Source: Verrucomicrobiota bacterium (GTDB lineage: Bacteria; Verrucomicrobiota; Verrucomicrobiia; Opitutales; Oceanipulchritudinaceae). From it: a DNA stretch of 53,612 nucleotides. A program made the translations under genes and the position numbers. The notes beneath the pieces are model-generated. The model did no database searches and had not been told where the DNA came from. It saw only the letters and a program-made list of their open reading frames with translations. The DNA lies in contig JAJOKB010000059.1 in assembly GCA_021208135.1 (NCBI GenBank), forward strand, positions 1 through 53,612, written 5' to 3'. Numbering within the stretch: position 1 is the first letter of the stretch; every line of letters starts with the position of its first letter. This document shows, piece by piece, positions 29,598 through 41,553 of the stretch.

Positions 29598-30718
29598 ATG
29601 GCCACACGTAATTCGGATTCCTCCAGGCGCAAGTACGACTACAGTGCCACCCAGCGGCAGCAGACGGAACCCATAGGACAATCCGAAGCCTTTTTAGAGT
29701 TTCAGAGCCGCCTATCACAAGTGGCGAAGGTGGACCGTCCGGTACTTATCGTAGGCGAGCGAGGCAGTGGTAAGGAGCTTGCCATAGCCAGGTTGCATTA
29801 TCTCTCACAGCGCTGGCAAGGTCCATTGGTGGCTCTGAACTGCGCGGCATTATCGCCATCCGTACTCGAATCAGAGCTATTTGGTCATGAAGCAGGGCAT
29901 TTACCGGAGCCACCAAAAAACGGGAGGGACGCTTCGAAGCTGCCGAGGGCGGCACCTTGTTTCTGGATGAAATCGGCTTAATCCCGATGGAAGTACAGGA
30001 AAAAATACTACGCGCGGTTGAATACCGTCAATTTGAGCGGGTCGGGAGCAGTGACCCGATTCAGGTGGATGTGCGCATCATAGGCGCAACCAATGCCGAC
30101 CTGCCAAAGCTGGCAGCGCAAGGTAAATTCAAACGTGATTTGCTGGATCGCCTAAGCTTTGAAGTATTATTTGTGCCCGCACTCCGCGATCGGCAGGAAG
30201 ACATTTCACTGCTGGCACAACATTTTGCTGCGAGAATGGCGGCCGAATTAGGGCGAAGCGGCATTCCCGAGTTCAGTCCGGTTGCCATGAGAGCCCTGGA
30301 GAACCATCCTTGGCCGGGCAATATCCGCGAGCTGAAAAATGTAGTCGAACGCGCAGTTTACCGCAGTGAGAGCAACAAAATAAGCGAGGTCGACTTTAAC
30401 CCATTCGCCACCCCCTACTCCAGCAACCTTACAGATCAGGCGCTGTCAGGTGAAGAAGAACCGGCAGGGGCGGCGCAACACCCTGGCGAGCAAGTGAGGC
30501 CCTCAGCACCCATGCAAATACTGCGCAACGGCATAAATTTCCAGGACGCAATCAGCAGCTATGAGTTGAGTTTGCTCAAGGAGGCACTGCGGGCCTGTAA
30601 ATTCCATCAAGGTCAAGCTGCGGAAATACTGGGACTTAGCTACCACCAGTTTCGCGGACTGTACCGCAAATATCGGGCCGAGCTCGACGCCGATTCAATT
30701 TCCGCTGGCAAGACATGA
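29598..30718 (+). CDS. pspF: Sigma-54-dependent activator PspF (one frameshift)
   Basis: About 373 residues, with no receiver or sensor domain at the N-terminus, as in PspF. AAA+ domain: [14 protein letters not shown], Walker [29 protein letters not shown], then, after one base restored near 29896, the sigma-54-contacting loop [18 protein letters not shown], Walker [13 protein letters not shown], and [20 protein letters not shown] with the Arg fingers. C-terminal [23 protein letters not shown] plus [15 protein letters not shown]. It activates the divergent pspA promoter unless held by PspA. Confidence 0.92.
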
Positions 30719-30743
30719 ACGGTTGATCATAGTAGCAGATAAG

Positions 30744-31521
30744 ATGAATACCGAAGATACGGTTTGGAAGCAGTTAAGAAAAGAGGCGCAACAAGCGGCA
30801 GACAACGAGCCTGTGTTGCGCGAACTCATCGAAACCAGTATTTTAAACTGCGCCTCCCTGGAAGAATCGCTGGCGCACAGAGTATCCCGCAAACTTGGCC
30901 ATCTGGCCATTTCCGAACCGTATTTGCACGATTTGTTCATTGAAACATTCATGTCCGAACCACAGATCGGCGTACAGGTTCGCAGGGATATTATTGCAGT
31001 GGATCAACGCGATCCAGCCAGCCAAGGATTTTTGTCACCCGTTCTATACTTCAAAGGTTTTTTGGCACTTACGGCATACCGCATTGCGCACGCTCTTTGG
31101 CAAAAGGGTCGTCGGGAAATTGCACTCTATTTACAACACGTTATTTCCCAGGTTTTCGCAGTGGATATACACCCGGCAGCAAAAAATTGGCAGTGGTATC
31201 CTGCTGGATCATGCAACCGGAATCGTGATTGGCGAGACAGCGGTAGTCGAGGATGATGTCTCCATCCTGCATGAGGTCACTCTCGGTGGAACAGGCAAGG
31301 ATCGCGGCGACCGCCACCCGAAAGTGCGCAGGGGCGTGTTGTTAAGTGCCGGATGCAAGGTGCTGGGTAATGTTGAAATTGGACAATGCGCCAAAGTCGC
31401 AGCTGGCAGTGTTGTACTCAGTAACGTACCTGCTTTTGCCACCGTGGCAGGCATACCGGCAAAAATTGTCCGACGCGCAGAGGAATCAACACCCGCAGAG
31501 TGTATGGACCATCAATTGTAA
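30744..31521 (+). CDS. cysE: Serine O-acetyltransferase (frameshifted)
   Basis: Transfers acetyl from acetyl-CoA to L-serine, the first step of cysteine synthesis. The N-terminal helical domain (MNTEDTVWKQLRKEAQQAAD ... SLEESLAHRVSRKLGH ... VRRDIIAVDQRDPA) is followed by the left-handed beta-helix (DIHPAAKIGSGILLDHATG after one base is restored in the A-run near 31185, then GIVIGETAVVEDDVSILHEV, TLGGTGKDRGDRHPKV and AAGSVVLSNVPAFATVAGIP). About 259 residues. The start is ATG 30744, 25 bases after the pspF stop. It faces the tsf terminator. Confidence 0.94.
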
Positions 31522-31523
31522 GC

Positions 31524-31555
31524 AAAAAAAAAGCCAAGGCTTGCGGCCTTGGCTT
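31524..31555 (-). terminator. Rho-independent terminator of rpsB-tsf
   Basis: Read on the minus strand: AAGCCAAGGC pairs with GCCTTGGCTT around a five-base loop, followed by a run of nine T. It lies just past the tsf stop (31584) and points away from it, so it ends that operon rather than cysE. Confidence 0.85.
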
Positions 31556-31583
31556 AAAAAAACTTTCGCTGAAACGACGGTTC

Positions 31584-32174
31584 TCAACCACCGATCTGAT
31601 AACGGGCGAAGCGGCGAACAACAATATTTTCACCCAATTTGGCTATAGCCGATTTCACTAAATCAGCGATAGTGATATCCGGATTCTTGACGAAGGGCTG
31701 CTCCAAAAGCACTACCTGCTGGTAGATCTTTTCCAACTTGCCGTCTACAATTTTCTGCACGATTGCATCAGGTTTGCCCACTACGGCAGCGGCGGCGATC
31801 TCACGCTCCTTGGCAATCAAGGCAGGATCCACTTCCTCACGAGTGACACAGGCTGGATTTGCGGCAGCGATGTGCATTGCGATATCGCGCACCATGACTT
31901 GAAGTCGTCGGTCTTGGCAACGAAATCGGTCTCGCAGTTGACCTCAATCAACACACCGACCTTACCGCCCATGTGGATGTAGGATTCGACCAAACCGTCT
32001 CCGGCATTACGGTCGGATTTTTTTCGCTGCACTGGCGATGCCCTTTTTGCGCAGGATGGTAATAGCCTCATCTTCGTTGCCATTGGCTTCGATCAAGGCT
32101 TTTTTGCAATCGACCAAACCGGCACCAGTTTTGGCGCGCAGGTCAGCCACCATTTTTGCTGTAATATCGCTCAT
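31584..32174 (-). CDS. tsf: Translation elongation factor Ts (two compensating frameshifts)
   Basis: Exchanges GDP for GTP on EF-Tu. From ATG 32174: [45 protein letters not shown], then, after a shift near 32025, [40 protein letters not shown] (the conserved TDFVA motif), and after a second shift near 31893 [14 protein letters not shown] ... [11 protein letters not shown]. The total is 197 codons: the short form without the long coiled-coil insert of E. coli Ts (283). It follows rpsB by 15 bases, the universal rpsB-tsf order. Confidence 0.95.
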
Positions 32175-32189
32175 AAAATTAAATCAGAG

Positions 32190-33029
32190 TTAGCGTGTTG
32201 AATCGTCGTCATCACTGCTGTAAGACTCAGGAACGGTGTCGTCCGTTTGTTCACCCCGGCGAGGGCGGAAACCGGCAACTTGTTCTTCTTTCACTTCGGG
32301 CACATTGACCGCTTGCACTGAACGTGGTTGAATGGGATCCACAACCGTACGACGGGCTAACCCGGCCTGCATGGCATCCAACAAAGTTTCCACCACAATA
32401 CGGATAGACTTAATGGAATCATCATTGCCCGGAATCGGGTAATCGATCAATGAAGGGTCGCTATTGGTATCCACCAAAGCGACAACTGGAATGCCAAGGC
32501 GGCGGGCTTCGGCAACTGCGATCTGCTCGTTCTTGGTATCAATGACAAACAAGGCACCTGGTTTGCCGTCGAGATCCATGATGCCCTCAAAATTGCGCTG
32601 CATACGTGCCATTTCGCGACGGATGGCGGAAGCTTCTTTCTTGTGGGTCTTCGCCAGCACTCCATCAGCATCCATTTTGAGGTACTTGCGGTACTTTTCG
32701 ATGGAGCGCTTGATGGTAACGAAATTGGTCAAAGTACCACCGAGCCAGCGACCGGCGGCAAAAGGCATGTTAGCGGCTGCAGCAGCTTCGCGGACAATTT
32801 CCTGAGCTTGCTTTTTAGTTCCTACCAGCAGCACTACTTTGCCGCTTGCCACGATGTCTTCAACGAATGCGCAAGCCTTTTCGAGGCAGTTGTAGGTTTT
32901 CTCGAGATCGATAACGCTGATACCATTGCGGCTGGCATAGACGAATTTCTTCGATTTCGGATTGAAACGGCGTTGCTGGTGACCGATGTGAACGCCTGAA
33001 TCGAGCAGATCTTTTAATGTAATGTTCAT
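32190..33029 (-). CDS. rpsB: 30S ribosomal protein S2
   Basis: 279 residues in one frame. [91 protein letters not shown] and [20 protein letters not shown] are S2 signatures. The core ends near residue 230. The tail is a low-complexity extension ([20 protein letters not shown], acidic end) not present in E. coli S2. Co-transcribed with tsf. Confidence 0.97.
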   Translation of the reverse strand: MNITLKDLLDSGVHIGHQQRRFNPKSKKFVYASRNGISVIDLEKTYNCLEKACAFVEDIVASGKVVLLVGTKKQAQEIVREAAAAANMPFAAGRWLGGTLTNFVTIKRSIEKYRKYLKMDADGVLAKTHKKEASAIRREMARMQRNFEGIMDLDGKPGALFVIDTKNEQIAVAEARRLGIPVVALVDTNSDPSLIDYPIPGNDDSIKSIRIVVETLLDAMQAGLARRTVVDPIQPRSVQAVNVPEVKEEQVAGFRPRRGEQTDDTVPESYSSDDDDSTR

Positions 33030-33291
33030 GATGTTTTGTTGACCCTTTGATGGGCAAACCGGCAGCGGGCCGGCTTTCTAACTAAGGTTAAGGTTACGAA
33101 TTGTGGAAAAAGTGAAGAAAACAACGCACACGGATAGGTTTGGCAAGCGCAATCACTGGTAAACCCTGATAAAATTCAATATTGGCGGTAATTGCAGAGG
33201 TGACAGGCACCGCGGAATTCGCCTATGACGGGAATCGGGGAATGCCTGCAGACGCGCATCCTGTGGCGATCGGGTATCAGTCGACGGCAGG

Positions 33292-33735
33292 CTAATCTGA
33301 ATTTTGCGGATCCTGACACTCCCCGCAAATACCAAAATTCACCACATGAGACAATTGTTGAAAGCCGAGTTTACGGGCCTGAGCTTCCAGTTGGCAGGCG
33401 ACATGGGCATCCAGCGGTACCGCCCGGCAACAGGTGCGGCAAATGATGTGGTGCTGATGCTCACCCGGCTGGGAACGCTCAAAAACCTGAACACCGTCCT
33501 CCAGCAAAAGCCGCTGTAAAAAGCCGGCCTGCTGGAGGCGTTCAAGGTTGCGGTACACGGTTACCAGTTCATTGGCCTGAAAACCGCCCAACTGACGTAC
33601 TTCTTCAGCCTTCAATGGACGGGAGCTGGATGAAAAAACCTCCAGCACAGAGCGCAGAGGACGAGTGATACGCATTCCCTGAATGCGCATCTCCTGAGTA
33701 CAATGGCTTAACCAATCCTGGGTGTTAGTAGACAT
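33292..33735 (-). CDS. Fur-family transcriptional regulator
   Basis: 147 residues. An N-terminal winged helix (MRITRPLRSVLEVFSSSSRP, VRQLGGFQANELVTVYRNLE) is followed by the dimerisation and metal domain: ERSQPGEHQHHIICRTCCRA, then CGECQ. The two Cys pairs (CRTC and CGEC) form the structural zinc site and the His-rich HQHH belongs to the regulatory site. Iron (Fur), zinc (Zur) or peroxide (PerR) type cannot be decided. The ATG at 33735 overlaps the end of cysJ by 11 bases, so it is probably translated from the gltB-cysJ message. The frame runs upstream to 33825 without family likeness. Confidence 0.9.
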   Translation of the reverse strand: MSTNTQDWLSHCTQEMRIQGMRITRPLRSVLEVFSSSSRPLKAEEVRQLGGFQANELVTVYRNLERLQQAGFLQRLLLEDGVQVFERSQPGEHQHHIICRTCCRAVPLDAHVACQLEAQARKLGFQQLSHVVNFGICGECQDPQNSD

Positions 33736-35598
33736 CCTTCTGATAGCGGCGGTCTTTCTGCAGTTGTTGTACCGCAGCTTCCGCAGCTTCAGAAGACATT
33801 CCACCTTCCTGCACGTAAATGTCAATCAGTGCCTTGTGCACGTCTTTGGCCATTCTACTGGCATCGCCACACACATAGAAGCAAGCGCCTTCCTGGAGCC
33901 AGGCGTACAACTGCTTAGCTTGCTCCAGCATGCGGTGCTGTACATAGACCTTTTGCTCAGTATCACGGGAAAATGCCACATCCAAGCGGTTTAAAGCGCC
34001 GCTGTTGAGGTAGTCCTGCCATTCCAGTTGATAGAGAAAATCGTACTGAAAACGCTGGTCGCCAAAAAACAGCCAATTCTTGCCTTTGGCACCAGTCGCC
34101 ACCCGCTCTTCGATGAAGGCGCGGAAAGGGGCAATGCCGGTACCGGGCCCCACCATGATTATGGGTGTATCAGGGTCTGCTGGCAGCGCAAAGTTACGGT
34201 TTTCATGAATATACACGGGGACAGTGTCGCCGGTTTGAACCAAATCAGCTAAATACGAGGAGCAAACCCCCTTGCGCTCCTTGTTGTGGGCGTTGTAACG
34301 AACGACCCCAACGGTCAGATGAACCTCATCCGGATGTGCTTTGAGACTCGAAGCAATGGAGTATAGTCTGGGTGGCAATTTGCGCAGCAAACCAAGGAAT
34401 TGATCCGTGCTCAGATTGTCGGCGGGCGGAAAGTCGAGAAACAGATCACGGATTTCGCGCCCATAAATATACTCCTGCAGTTTGGCGGCATTATCATCCT
34501 GTAGCAAGCGTTCCAATTGCTTGTTTTTGGCAAATGGAGCGTACTTGCCCAGCAAATGTTTGCTGAGACCCGTGACATCATAATCACGGGTAAGCAGTTC
34601 TTGCAGGGAGTCGAAACGGCCATCCTGTTCAAAGATTTCATCACCGCGAAAACCTGCCAGGCGCAACATGTCATCCACCACCTGAGGACAATTGACCGGA
34701 ACGACACCAAGCGCGTCACCCGGTTTGTAGTACAAACCAGAGCCTGCCAGGTCCAACTCAACGTGAATGGTTTCCTTGAGTGAACCCTGACCATTGAGCA
34801 AAATCCTCTGCTTTAGCTTTGCCGGAAAGGGATTTTTCTTATTCCAGATTCCGCTGTCATGGCCGAAACCTGATTGTGGGTCGGGCACCAGAGTTACTGC
34901 CGCTGCAGTGCCGGCGGCAGCAGTGGTAGCCACCTTGCCAGCTCCTGTCAACTCAACCAGCCGAGGCAACACAACTTGCCACCACTCCTCAAAAGGAGGA
35001 TCGAAGTCGACGTCAGCATCGACCTGTCGGCAAAGCGGGTGGCGCCTAAATCAGCCAGCCGTTGATCAAAATCCTTACCGCACTTGCAGAAGTCGGCATA
35101 GCTGGTGTCTCCCAGGGCAAATACGCTGAAGCGGGTTTTCTCAAGCTTTGGCGCGGAATCACCCATGATCCAGTCATAGAAGGCCTGCGCACGCTGTGGC
35201 GGTTCACCCTCGCCCCAGGTACTGACAATAACCAAAAGATTTTCTTCCTTGGCCAACTTGTCCTGATCATAGTCGCCCATATCGACAACATTCACAGCAA
35301 AGCCGGCTGCGGCTGCGGCTGTTTTTGCTTTGGCAGCGCAAATTTCAGAATTGCCGGATTCAGTTCCCACCAAAATGGTGAGCGGAATGGTTGCGGCCGT
35401 TGGGGCATGGCCCACAGCCACTGGGGCTGCACCAACTCCATTGCCAGCGGCGGTGCCCATACTGATTGCAGCGAAAAAGCCGCTTAACCAGGATGCCTGT
35501 GAGGCATTCAAGCTGGGAAGCAAAGCTTGCAGGGCGACTTTCTGCTGATGACTGAACGGTGCGTTTTCGGGCAAACCCGAGGGTGGATTATTATTCAT
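33725..35598 (-). CDS. cysJ: Sulfite reductase flavoprotein (CysJ-type diflavin reductase), one frameshift
   Basis: About 624 residues. Flavodoxin domain near the N-terminus (IPLTILVGTESGNSEICAAK, LLVIVSTWGEGEPPQRAQAF, FSVFALGDTSYADFC), then an FAD domain (LDLAGSGLYYKPGDALGVVP, RLYSIASSLKAHPDEVHLTV, GVCSSYLADL), then an NADP domain (IIMVGPGTGIAPFRAFIEER, WLFFGDQ, YVCGDASRMAKDVHKAL). It carries electrons from NADPH through FAD and FMN to a partner, in the usual case the CysI sulfite reductase, which is not here. The shift is near 34960. The Ala/Gly/Thr-rich link between domains is long. It begins 2 bases after the gltB stop and overlaps fur. Confidence 0.88.
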
Positions 35599-35600
35599 GT

Positions 35601-38600
35601 TCAACTGATCTCTTGCAAATTTTTGTCGTAGGCGAAAACCGGACGAACAGTTTCCGGAGTACTGATGGGAGCGACGCGATAGAAGGCAGCCACAGACTTG
35701 TCCCAATCCTCGAGAATGGTTTGCGCCAAAGGACTCCCGGTTAGACGGAAATGTAAACCGATCAACTTTTGTAGCGCCAAGGTTTCAGCGCTGTCATCCA
35801 AACGACCCAACGCGACCATTTCAGGATTCAGGCGCTTCGGCAAATTGTCAGCGGGATCGTACACAAAGGCGATCCCTCCACTCATGCCAGCACCAAAATT
35901 ACGTCCGGTCGAGCCCAGGCACACAACTGTACCACGGGTCATATACTCACAACCGTGATCGCCGACGCCTTCAACGACAGCGGTGGCACCGGAATTGCGC
36001 ACTGCAAAACGCTCACCGGCCTGACCTGCGGCAAACAAATAACCACCGGTTGCTCCATACAGACAGGTATTGCCGATCAGCACGTTTTCGCACCACTTGA
36101 ATGGAGCGTCAGGCCGCGGGCGAATGACAATTTCCCCGCCATTCATTCCCTTCCCGACATAGTCGTTGGCGTCCCCGATCAGGCGCATGCGAATACCTTG
36201 AACCAGGAAAGTGCCGAGCCCCTGTCCACAGTTACCTTGCAAATTCAGGGAGATGGTTCCGGGCTTCAATCCGTTGTTGCCGTGCAAGTAAGCAACCTCA
36301 CCAGAGATATGGGTACCCACATTGCGATTCACGTTAGTGACTTTGTATGAGCCGGAGAAAGCAGGCTCCTTGCGCACAATGGTCTGCTTGGCCTCCTGAA
36401 GAATGGTGTCATCGAGCGAGCCCTCATTGCCAAACCGATCGTTGCGCGGGCGCGTGTGAATGCGTGGCTGCTCCCATGTGGAATCCACTGCATGGAGGAT
36501 GCGGGAGAGATCCAATTTAAGGGTCTTGGGATTGCGAGGATCGTGCAGAGCCTCAAGAAAATCGGTGCGACCGATCAGTTCATCCATGGTGCGGAAGCCC
36601 ATCTTGCTCATCAGGATACGGACATCCTGAGCCACAGCATCAAAGTACTGTATGATGAATTCCGGCTTGCCACGGAACTTTGCGCGCAAATCGTCGCGCT
36701 GGGTGGCCACCCCAACCGGACAATTGTTGGTGTGGCAAATGCGGAACATGGCACAACCACCGGCTATTAATGCCGAAGTTCCAAAGTTATACTCTTCTGC
36801 ACCCAACAAAGCCGCGATCACTATATCACGTCCGGTTTTCATACCACCATCAGTGCGCAGGGTCACTCGCGAGCGCAGCCCATTGAGCATTAAGACCTGG
36901 TGGGCCTCAGACAGACCAATTTCCCATGCCGAGCCTGCATTTTTGATCGACGATAGAGGCGAGGCACCAGTTCCGCCTCGTGACCTGAAACAAGAATGAC
37001 GTCAGCATAAGCTTTGGCAACACCGGCAGCAATAGTACCGACACCAGAGCTGGAAACCAGCTTGACACAAACTTCGCCCGCGGATTGACCTCCTTCAGAT
37101 CGAAGATCAACTGCGCCAAATCTTCAATGGAATAGATATCGTGATGCGGAGGTGGAGAAATCAGCGTCACACCCGGCACACTGTAACGCAGACGCGCGAT
37201 CAAAGGACTGACTTTAGTCCCGGGAAGCTGCCCGCCTTCTCCGGGCTTGGCGCCTTGGGATACTTTAATCTCAATTTCTTTGGCATTGGCCAGATATTCA
37301 GCGGTGACCCCAAAGCGTCCGGAAGCTACCTGTTTGATAGCGCTGTTGGCATTATCTCCGTTCTCATAGGGACGATAACGTACCGGATCCTCGCCTCCTT
37401 CGCCGGAATTTGATTTGCCACCAATACGATTCATGGCGATGGCAAGCGCTTCATGCATTTCTGGTGAAAGCGCTCCCAAGGACATACCGGCTGTCGTAAA
37501 TCTGCGCCGAATTTCTTCGACAGGCTCAACCTCAGACAGCGGGATGCTCTTGCCGGAGGTCAGCTTGAGGCGCAGCAAATCTTTGATGGAAACCGGTTGG
37601 TGTACATTACTAGCCTCACGATAAGCTGCAAACTCGCTGAATTCCCCACCCTTGCGCAGGAATAAATTCATCCCGGAAACGACCTTGGCGTTCCAGCCAT
37701 GGAACTCACCGCCCTTTTTATTAACGGCATAGTAACCTTCATTCCAAAGCTCAGGTTGACTGTCTTGCGGAAATGCTTCCGCGTGGCGACGCAGAGTTTC
37801 AATGGCGATGTCTTCATAGCCAATACCACCAATAGGACAGCTGGCACCGGCAAAATTCTCGTCCACGACAACACGCGCAATGCCGACAGCTTCGAAGATC
37901 TTGGCCCCCTGATAGCTGAACATGGCGCTAATTCCCATTTTGGACATGATTTTCAACAGTCCGGCATTGATCGCAGCACGATAATTGTTGAAAGCCGTTT
38001 CCACATCCAAAGGCTGTTTGCCAGTTCTTCCGAACCGGAGTCTACGACAATTTTACGCACAATATTTAATGCCAACCTGGGATACACAGCATTGGCCCCA
38101 AAACCAATCAAGCAGGCGATTTGATGAACATCGCGCGCTTCCGCCGTATCCACCAGGATGTCGCACTCCATGCGTTTGCCAAGTTGTACCAATTCGCTGT
38201 GCACCGCCCCCGTAGCCAACAAGGCTGGAATGGCTGCACGCGCCGAGTTCACACGCGTGTCGCTGAGCACAACCAACTTCAGTGAACGCTTTTTCAAAAC
38301 CTGCCTGACCTCATCGCGCAAGCGCACCAAAGCTGCTTCCAGACCAGCCGGGCCGGATTCAACCTCAAAGGTGGTGTCGAGTGTAAGAATGTTGTCCTTC
38401 AGAAACGGAATTTGCAACACCGCCTCAAATTCGGCATCCAGCAACAATGGTGATTCGAGCGCTAAAAAGTCGTGCGACTGAACCAGACCTGAAAATATCC
38501 CCAAACGCCCTCCCAATGCCATTTTAAGAGACATCACGGTGCGTTCGCGCAAGGAATCGATGGCTGGGTTTGTCACCTGTGCGAACAATTGCTTAAAGTA

Positions 38601-40183
38601 GGTGTACAGCAACCGGGGACGCCGGGACAAAATAGCCAGGGGCGTGTCATCGCCCATACTGCCAACGCCCTCCTTACCGGTCTCAAGCATGGGTTGGATC
38701 ACCATGGATTCTTCGTCCAAATCGTAACCATGGGCCACGCGCAAGTGCGTGATCAATTGTTCGTCAACGGTGTAGCCAGTGGCTGCCAGAGGGCCACGAA
38801 CAAACTTGCTAAGATCATGAATGTGCTTGTCACACCAACTGGAATAGTCGGCCACCGCAGCCATGCTGCGCTTAACCTCATCATCTTCGAGCAGCTTGTG
38901 TTCCTCCATGTCGATCAACAACATTTTGCCAGGCCCAAGGCGTCCGCTGCGAACAACACTGTCCTCAATTTGAGGGATCAAGCCTACCTCAGATGCGAGC
39001 ACTACGGTTCCGTCGCTGTACACCTTGTACCTTGCCGGACGCAGGCCGTTGCGATCAAGAGAAGCTCCCACAAATCGGCCATCGCTGAAAACAATGGCAG
39101 CGGGGCCATCCCAGGGCTCCATCATAACTGCGTGATGCTTGTAGAAATCGCGCACGGACTTGTCCATGTGCCGGTCTTCCTCCCAGGCTGGAGGCATCAT
39201 AATGGCAACGCCTTGAGCGACGGGACGCCCAGCAACTGTCATAATCTGCAAACAGTTGTCAAAACTGGCTGAATCCGACATATCTTCCTGAATAATAGGC
39301 CGCACGTCTTCGTAGCGATCGCCCCAAATACCGTGATGCTTTGAAAACTCGCGCGCCCGCATACTGTTGCGATTACCGCGGATGGTGTTGATCTCTCCAT
39401 TGTGTGCGAGCATCCGGAACGGCTGGGCCCGCATCCAGTCAGGGAATGTGTTGGTGGCAAAGCGTTGATGAAAAATGGCAAAGGAGGTCTGATACAGCGG
39501 CGAACGCAGATCAGCAAAAAACTTACGCACCTGGGGCGAATTCAACAAGCCCTTGTAGGTGATCACTTTGCTTGACAAGCTGACGATGTAAAAACCCATC
39601 CAATTGAGCGGCCTTAGCCAAACGCAGTGCTCTTTTTTGCACTAAAAAACAATCGGCGTTCAAACTCCTCCGCAGCAACATCAGCAGGACGACCAATCAT
39701 GCCCTGAACAATGTAGGGCCGGGTACTTTCAGCCTTGCGACCTAAACAGGAATTATCGACAGGCACCTTGCGCCAGGCAATGAAATCAAGCCCTTCCGCC
39801 TTCACAGCATCCTGCACCGCCTTTTTTTCCGGAGGCGTGCTTGTCCTTGCCAATTTTTGGCATAAAAACCATGGCAACACCCAAGTCGCCGCGAGCGGGT
39901 ACTTTCTTTCCGCGTTCCTGTAGGTCTGCGGCAAGCAATTCATAGGGGATTTCAGTCATGACCCCTGCACCGTCGCCAGTCACTGCATCGGCGTCGATAG
40001 CGCCTCTGTGCGCCAGATTTTTCAACGCAGTCAACGCACCATCAAAATGGCACGGCTGCGCTGGCCATACATATTGGCAATAAATCCAACGCCGCAGGCA
40101 TCATGCTCCTGCGCCGGATCGTACAAACCTTGAATCGACGGGTAAACTCCCCCGCCGTTGGATAGAGACTTGGTGGCGGACAT
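35601..40183 (-). CDS. gltB: Glutamate synthase large subunit (several frameshifts)
   Basis: About 1,527 residues. It converts glutamine + 2-oxoglutarate to two glutamates. Starting at ATG 40183 the readable N-terminus is [20 protein letters not shown], then [20 protein letters not shown]: the nucleophile is Cys30 after a ~29-residue propeptide. Next [52 protein letters not shown] and [16 protein letters not shown] in the glutaminase part, then [47 protein letters not shown] and [13 protein letters not shown] in the FMN/Fe-S part, and a GXGXG-rich beta-helix tail. Breaks near 40035, 39850, 39605, 38000 and 36900. The small subunit gltD is absent; cysJ and fur follow instead. Confidence 0.96.
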
Positions 40184-40301
40184 AAAGAGTTAAACAGGTA
40201 CGAACCCAGACCTGCTTTGCAAGCGTGTTTTGCGACAGTTGTTGCAATAAGTTGCGATAACCTTGCCGGAACGGCACCGGAAAGCGGCTGCGCGTGCAGA
40301 C

Positions 40302-41543
40302 TTAGTCCCAAGTGCGCGCACTGGATAAACCTGACAAAAGAATCTCTTTGGCATTTTTCAGAGGTTCATCGGTCAAATCAGGAGTGAAGCCAAAAAGTTC
40401 TTCAAATTTGGCTTTGTCCATATTCGGCAAATGTCGCTCTTGCAACCGCAAGCGAACGCGATCCTGTTGCGCCTGCTCAACAACAACATCAGGTACAATG
40501 CCCTCCTGATCGATGGATCTGCCGCTGGCCAAGCGGTAGCGCGCGGTAGTTTGCCGGATAGCGCCACCGCTGCGGAAGGCAAATACACTTTGTATGCTTC
40601 CCTTGCCATGCGTGGTGGTGCCGACAACGACCGCACGTTCTGCCTCCTGCAAAGCGCCGGCAACAATTTCCGAGCCACTGGCCGAACCCTCATTCACCAG
40701 CAATACCAAAGGCAGTTCGATGTCAGGCGAGCTTAAAGTGTTGATGAATTCGCGCCTGTTGCTCTCATCCCTCCCGGAAGTATAGACAATCAGTGCGCCC
40801 CGATGAAGAAATAAACCGGCTACGTCTTTGGAGGCTGTGAGCAACCCGCCCGGATTGCCGCGCAAATCCAGGATCAAGGCTTGCATACCCATGCCTCTGA
40901 GCGTGGCCAGCGCCAGCTCCATTTCATGCACAGTGCGTTCACCGAACTGCCGCAAGCGCAGATAGCCAATGCGGTCATCCAACATTTGCAGGCCCTCGAC
41001 GCTGGGAGTGCGCACAGCAGCACGCTGCAAGGTAAAATCGATAGGATCAGCTACACCCTCACGCCGGACCGCTATGTCAACCTCCGTACCAGCAACACCA
41101 CGCAAGTGCCCCGACAATTGAACCACCGACCACGATGAACTGTCCTGATCCTCGACCCTGACAATGTGATCACCCGGCAACAAACCGGCTCTGTGCGCAG
41201 GTCCGCCCTGAAAAACAGTCATAATGAGCACGCGGGAGCCGACCTGTTCAATTTCAACGCCAATGCCCACAAAGCGCTGTTGAGTGGATTCCTCAAAACG
41301 CGTCAGCTCCTCCGGAGCCAGAAACTGCGAGTAGCTATCCAGACTGCTCATCATTCCGCGAACGGCGGCATCTGCCAAGCGGTCAAAATCAGCCCGCTCA
41401 GCGTCAATGTAATATTTGTTGACCAAGCGCATAACAGTGCCCACGCGCTGCATGGCCTGCCAATACGGCGAGCACATGAACCATGCAACCATGGCGACCC
41501 CGAGGAGCATAACCAACACAGGCGGTAAAAGACGCTTGCTCAT
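40302..41543 (-). CDS. S41-family carboxy-terminal processing protease (CtpA type)
   Basis: 413 residues in one frame. An N-terminal membrane anchor (LLPPVLVMLLGVAMVAWFMC) places it at the periplasmic face. A PDZ domain (GIGVEIEQVGSRVLIMTVFQ, GPAHRAGLLPGDHIVRV; about 92-165) precedes the S41 core (IGYLRLRQFGERTVHEM, ALILDLRGNPGG). The catalytic Ser is in NEGSASGSEI (residues 284-293) and the Lys is 314 (THGKGS). It cleaves C-termini of envelope proteins. The start is ATG 41543; the GTG at 41552 gives only three more residues. Divergent from the methyltransferase gene. Confidence 0.94.
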   Translation of the reverse strand: MSKRLLPPVLVMLLGVAMVAWFMCSPYWQAMQRVGTVMRLVNKYYIDAERADFDRLADAAVRGMMSSLDSYSQFLAPEELTRFEESTQQRFVGIGVEIEQVGSRVLIMTVFQGGPAHRAGLLPGDHIVRVEDQDSSSWSVVQLSGHLRGVAGTEVDIAVRREGVADPIDFTLQRAAVRTPSVEGLQMLDDRIGYLRLRQFGERTVHEMELALATLRGMGMQALILDLRGNPGGLLTASKDVAGLFLHRGALIVYTSGRDESNRREFINTLSSPDIELPLVLLVNEGSASGSEIVAGALQEAERAVVVGTTTHGKGSIQSVFAFRSGGAIRQTTARYRLASGRSIDQEGIVPDVVVEQAQQDRVRLRLQERHLPNMDKAKFEELFGFTPDLTDEPLKNAKEILLSGLSSARTWD

Positions 41544-41553
41544 GTAAAGCACG

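Noticed and set aside
33056..33079. CCGGC/GCCGG hairpin in the rpsB leader as a terminator or ribosomal-protein binding site
   Set aside because: A five-base stem with three T's is too weak and no known S2 leader pattern is visible.
38589..39272. 227-codon plus-strand open frame inside gltB
   Set aside because: It is the antisense of clearly coding gltB and has no family likeness.
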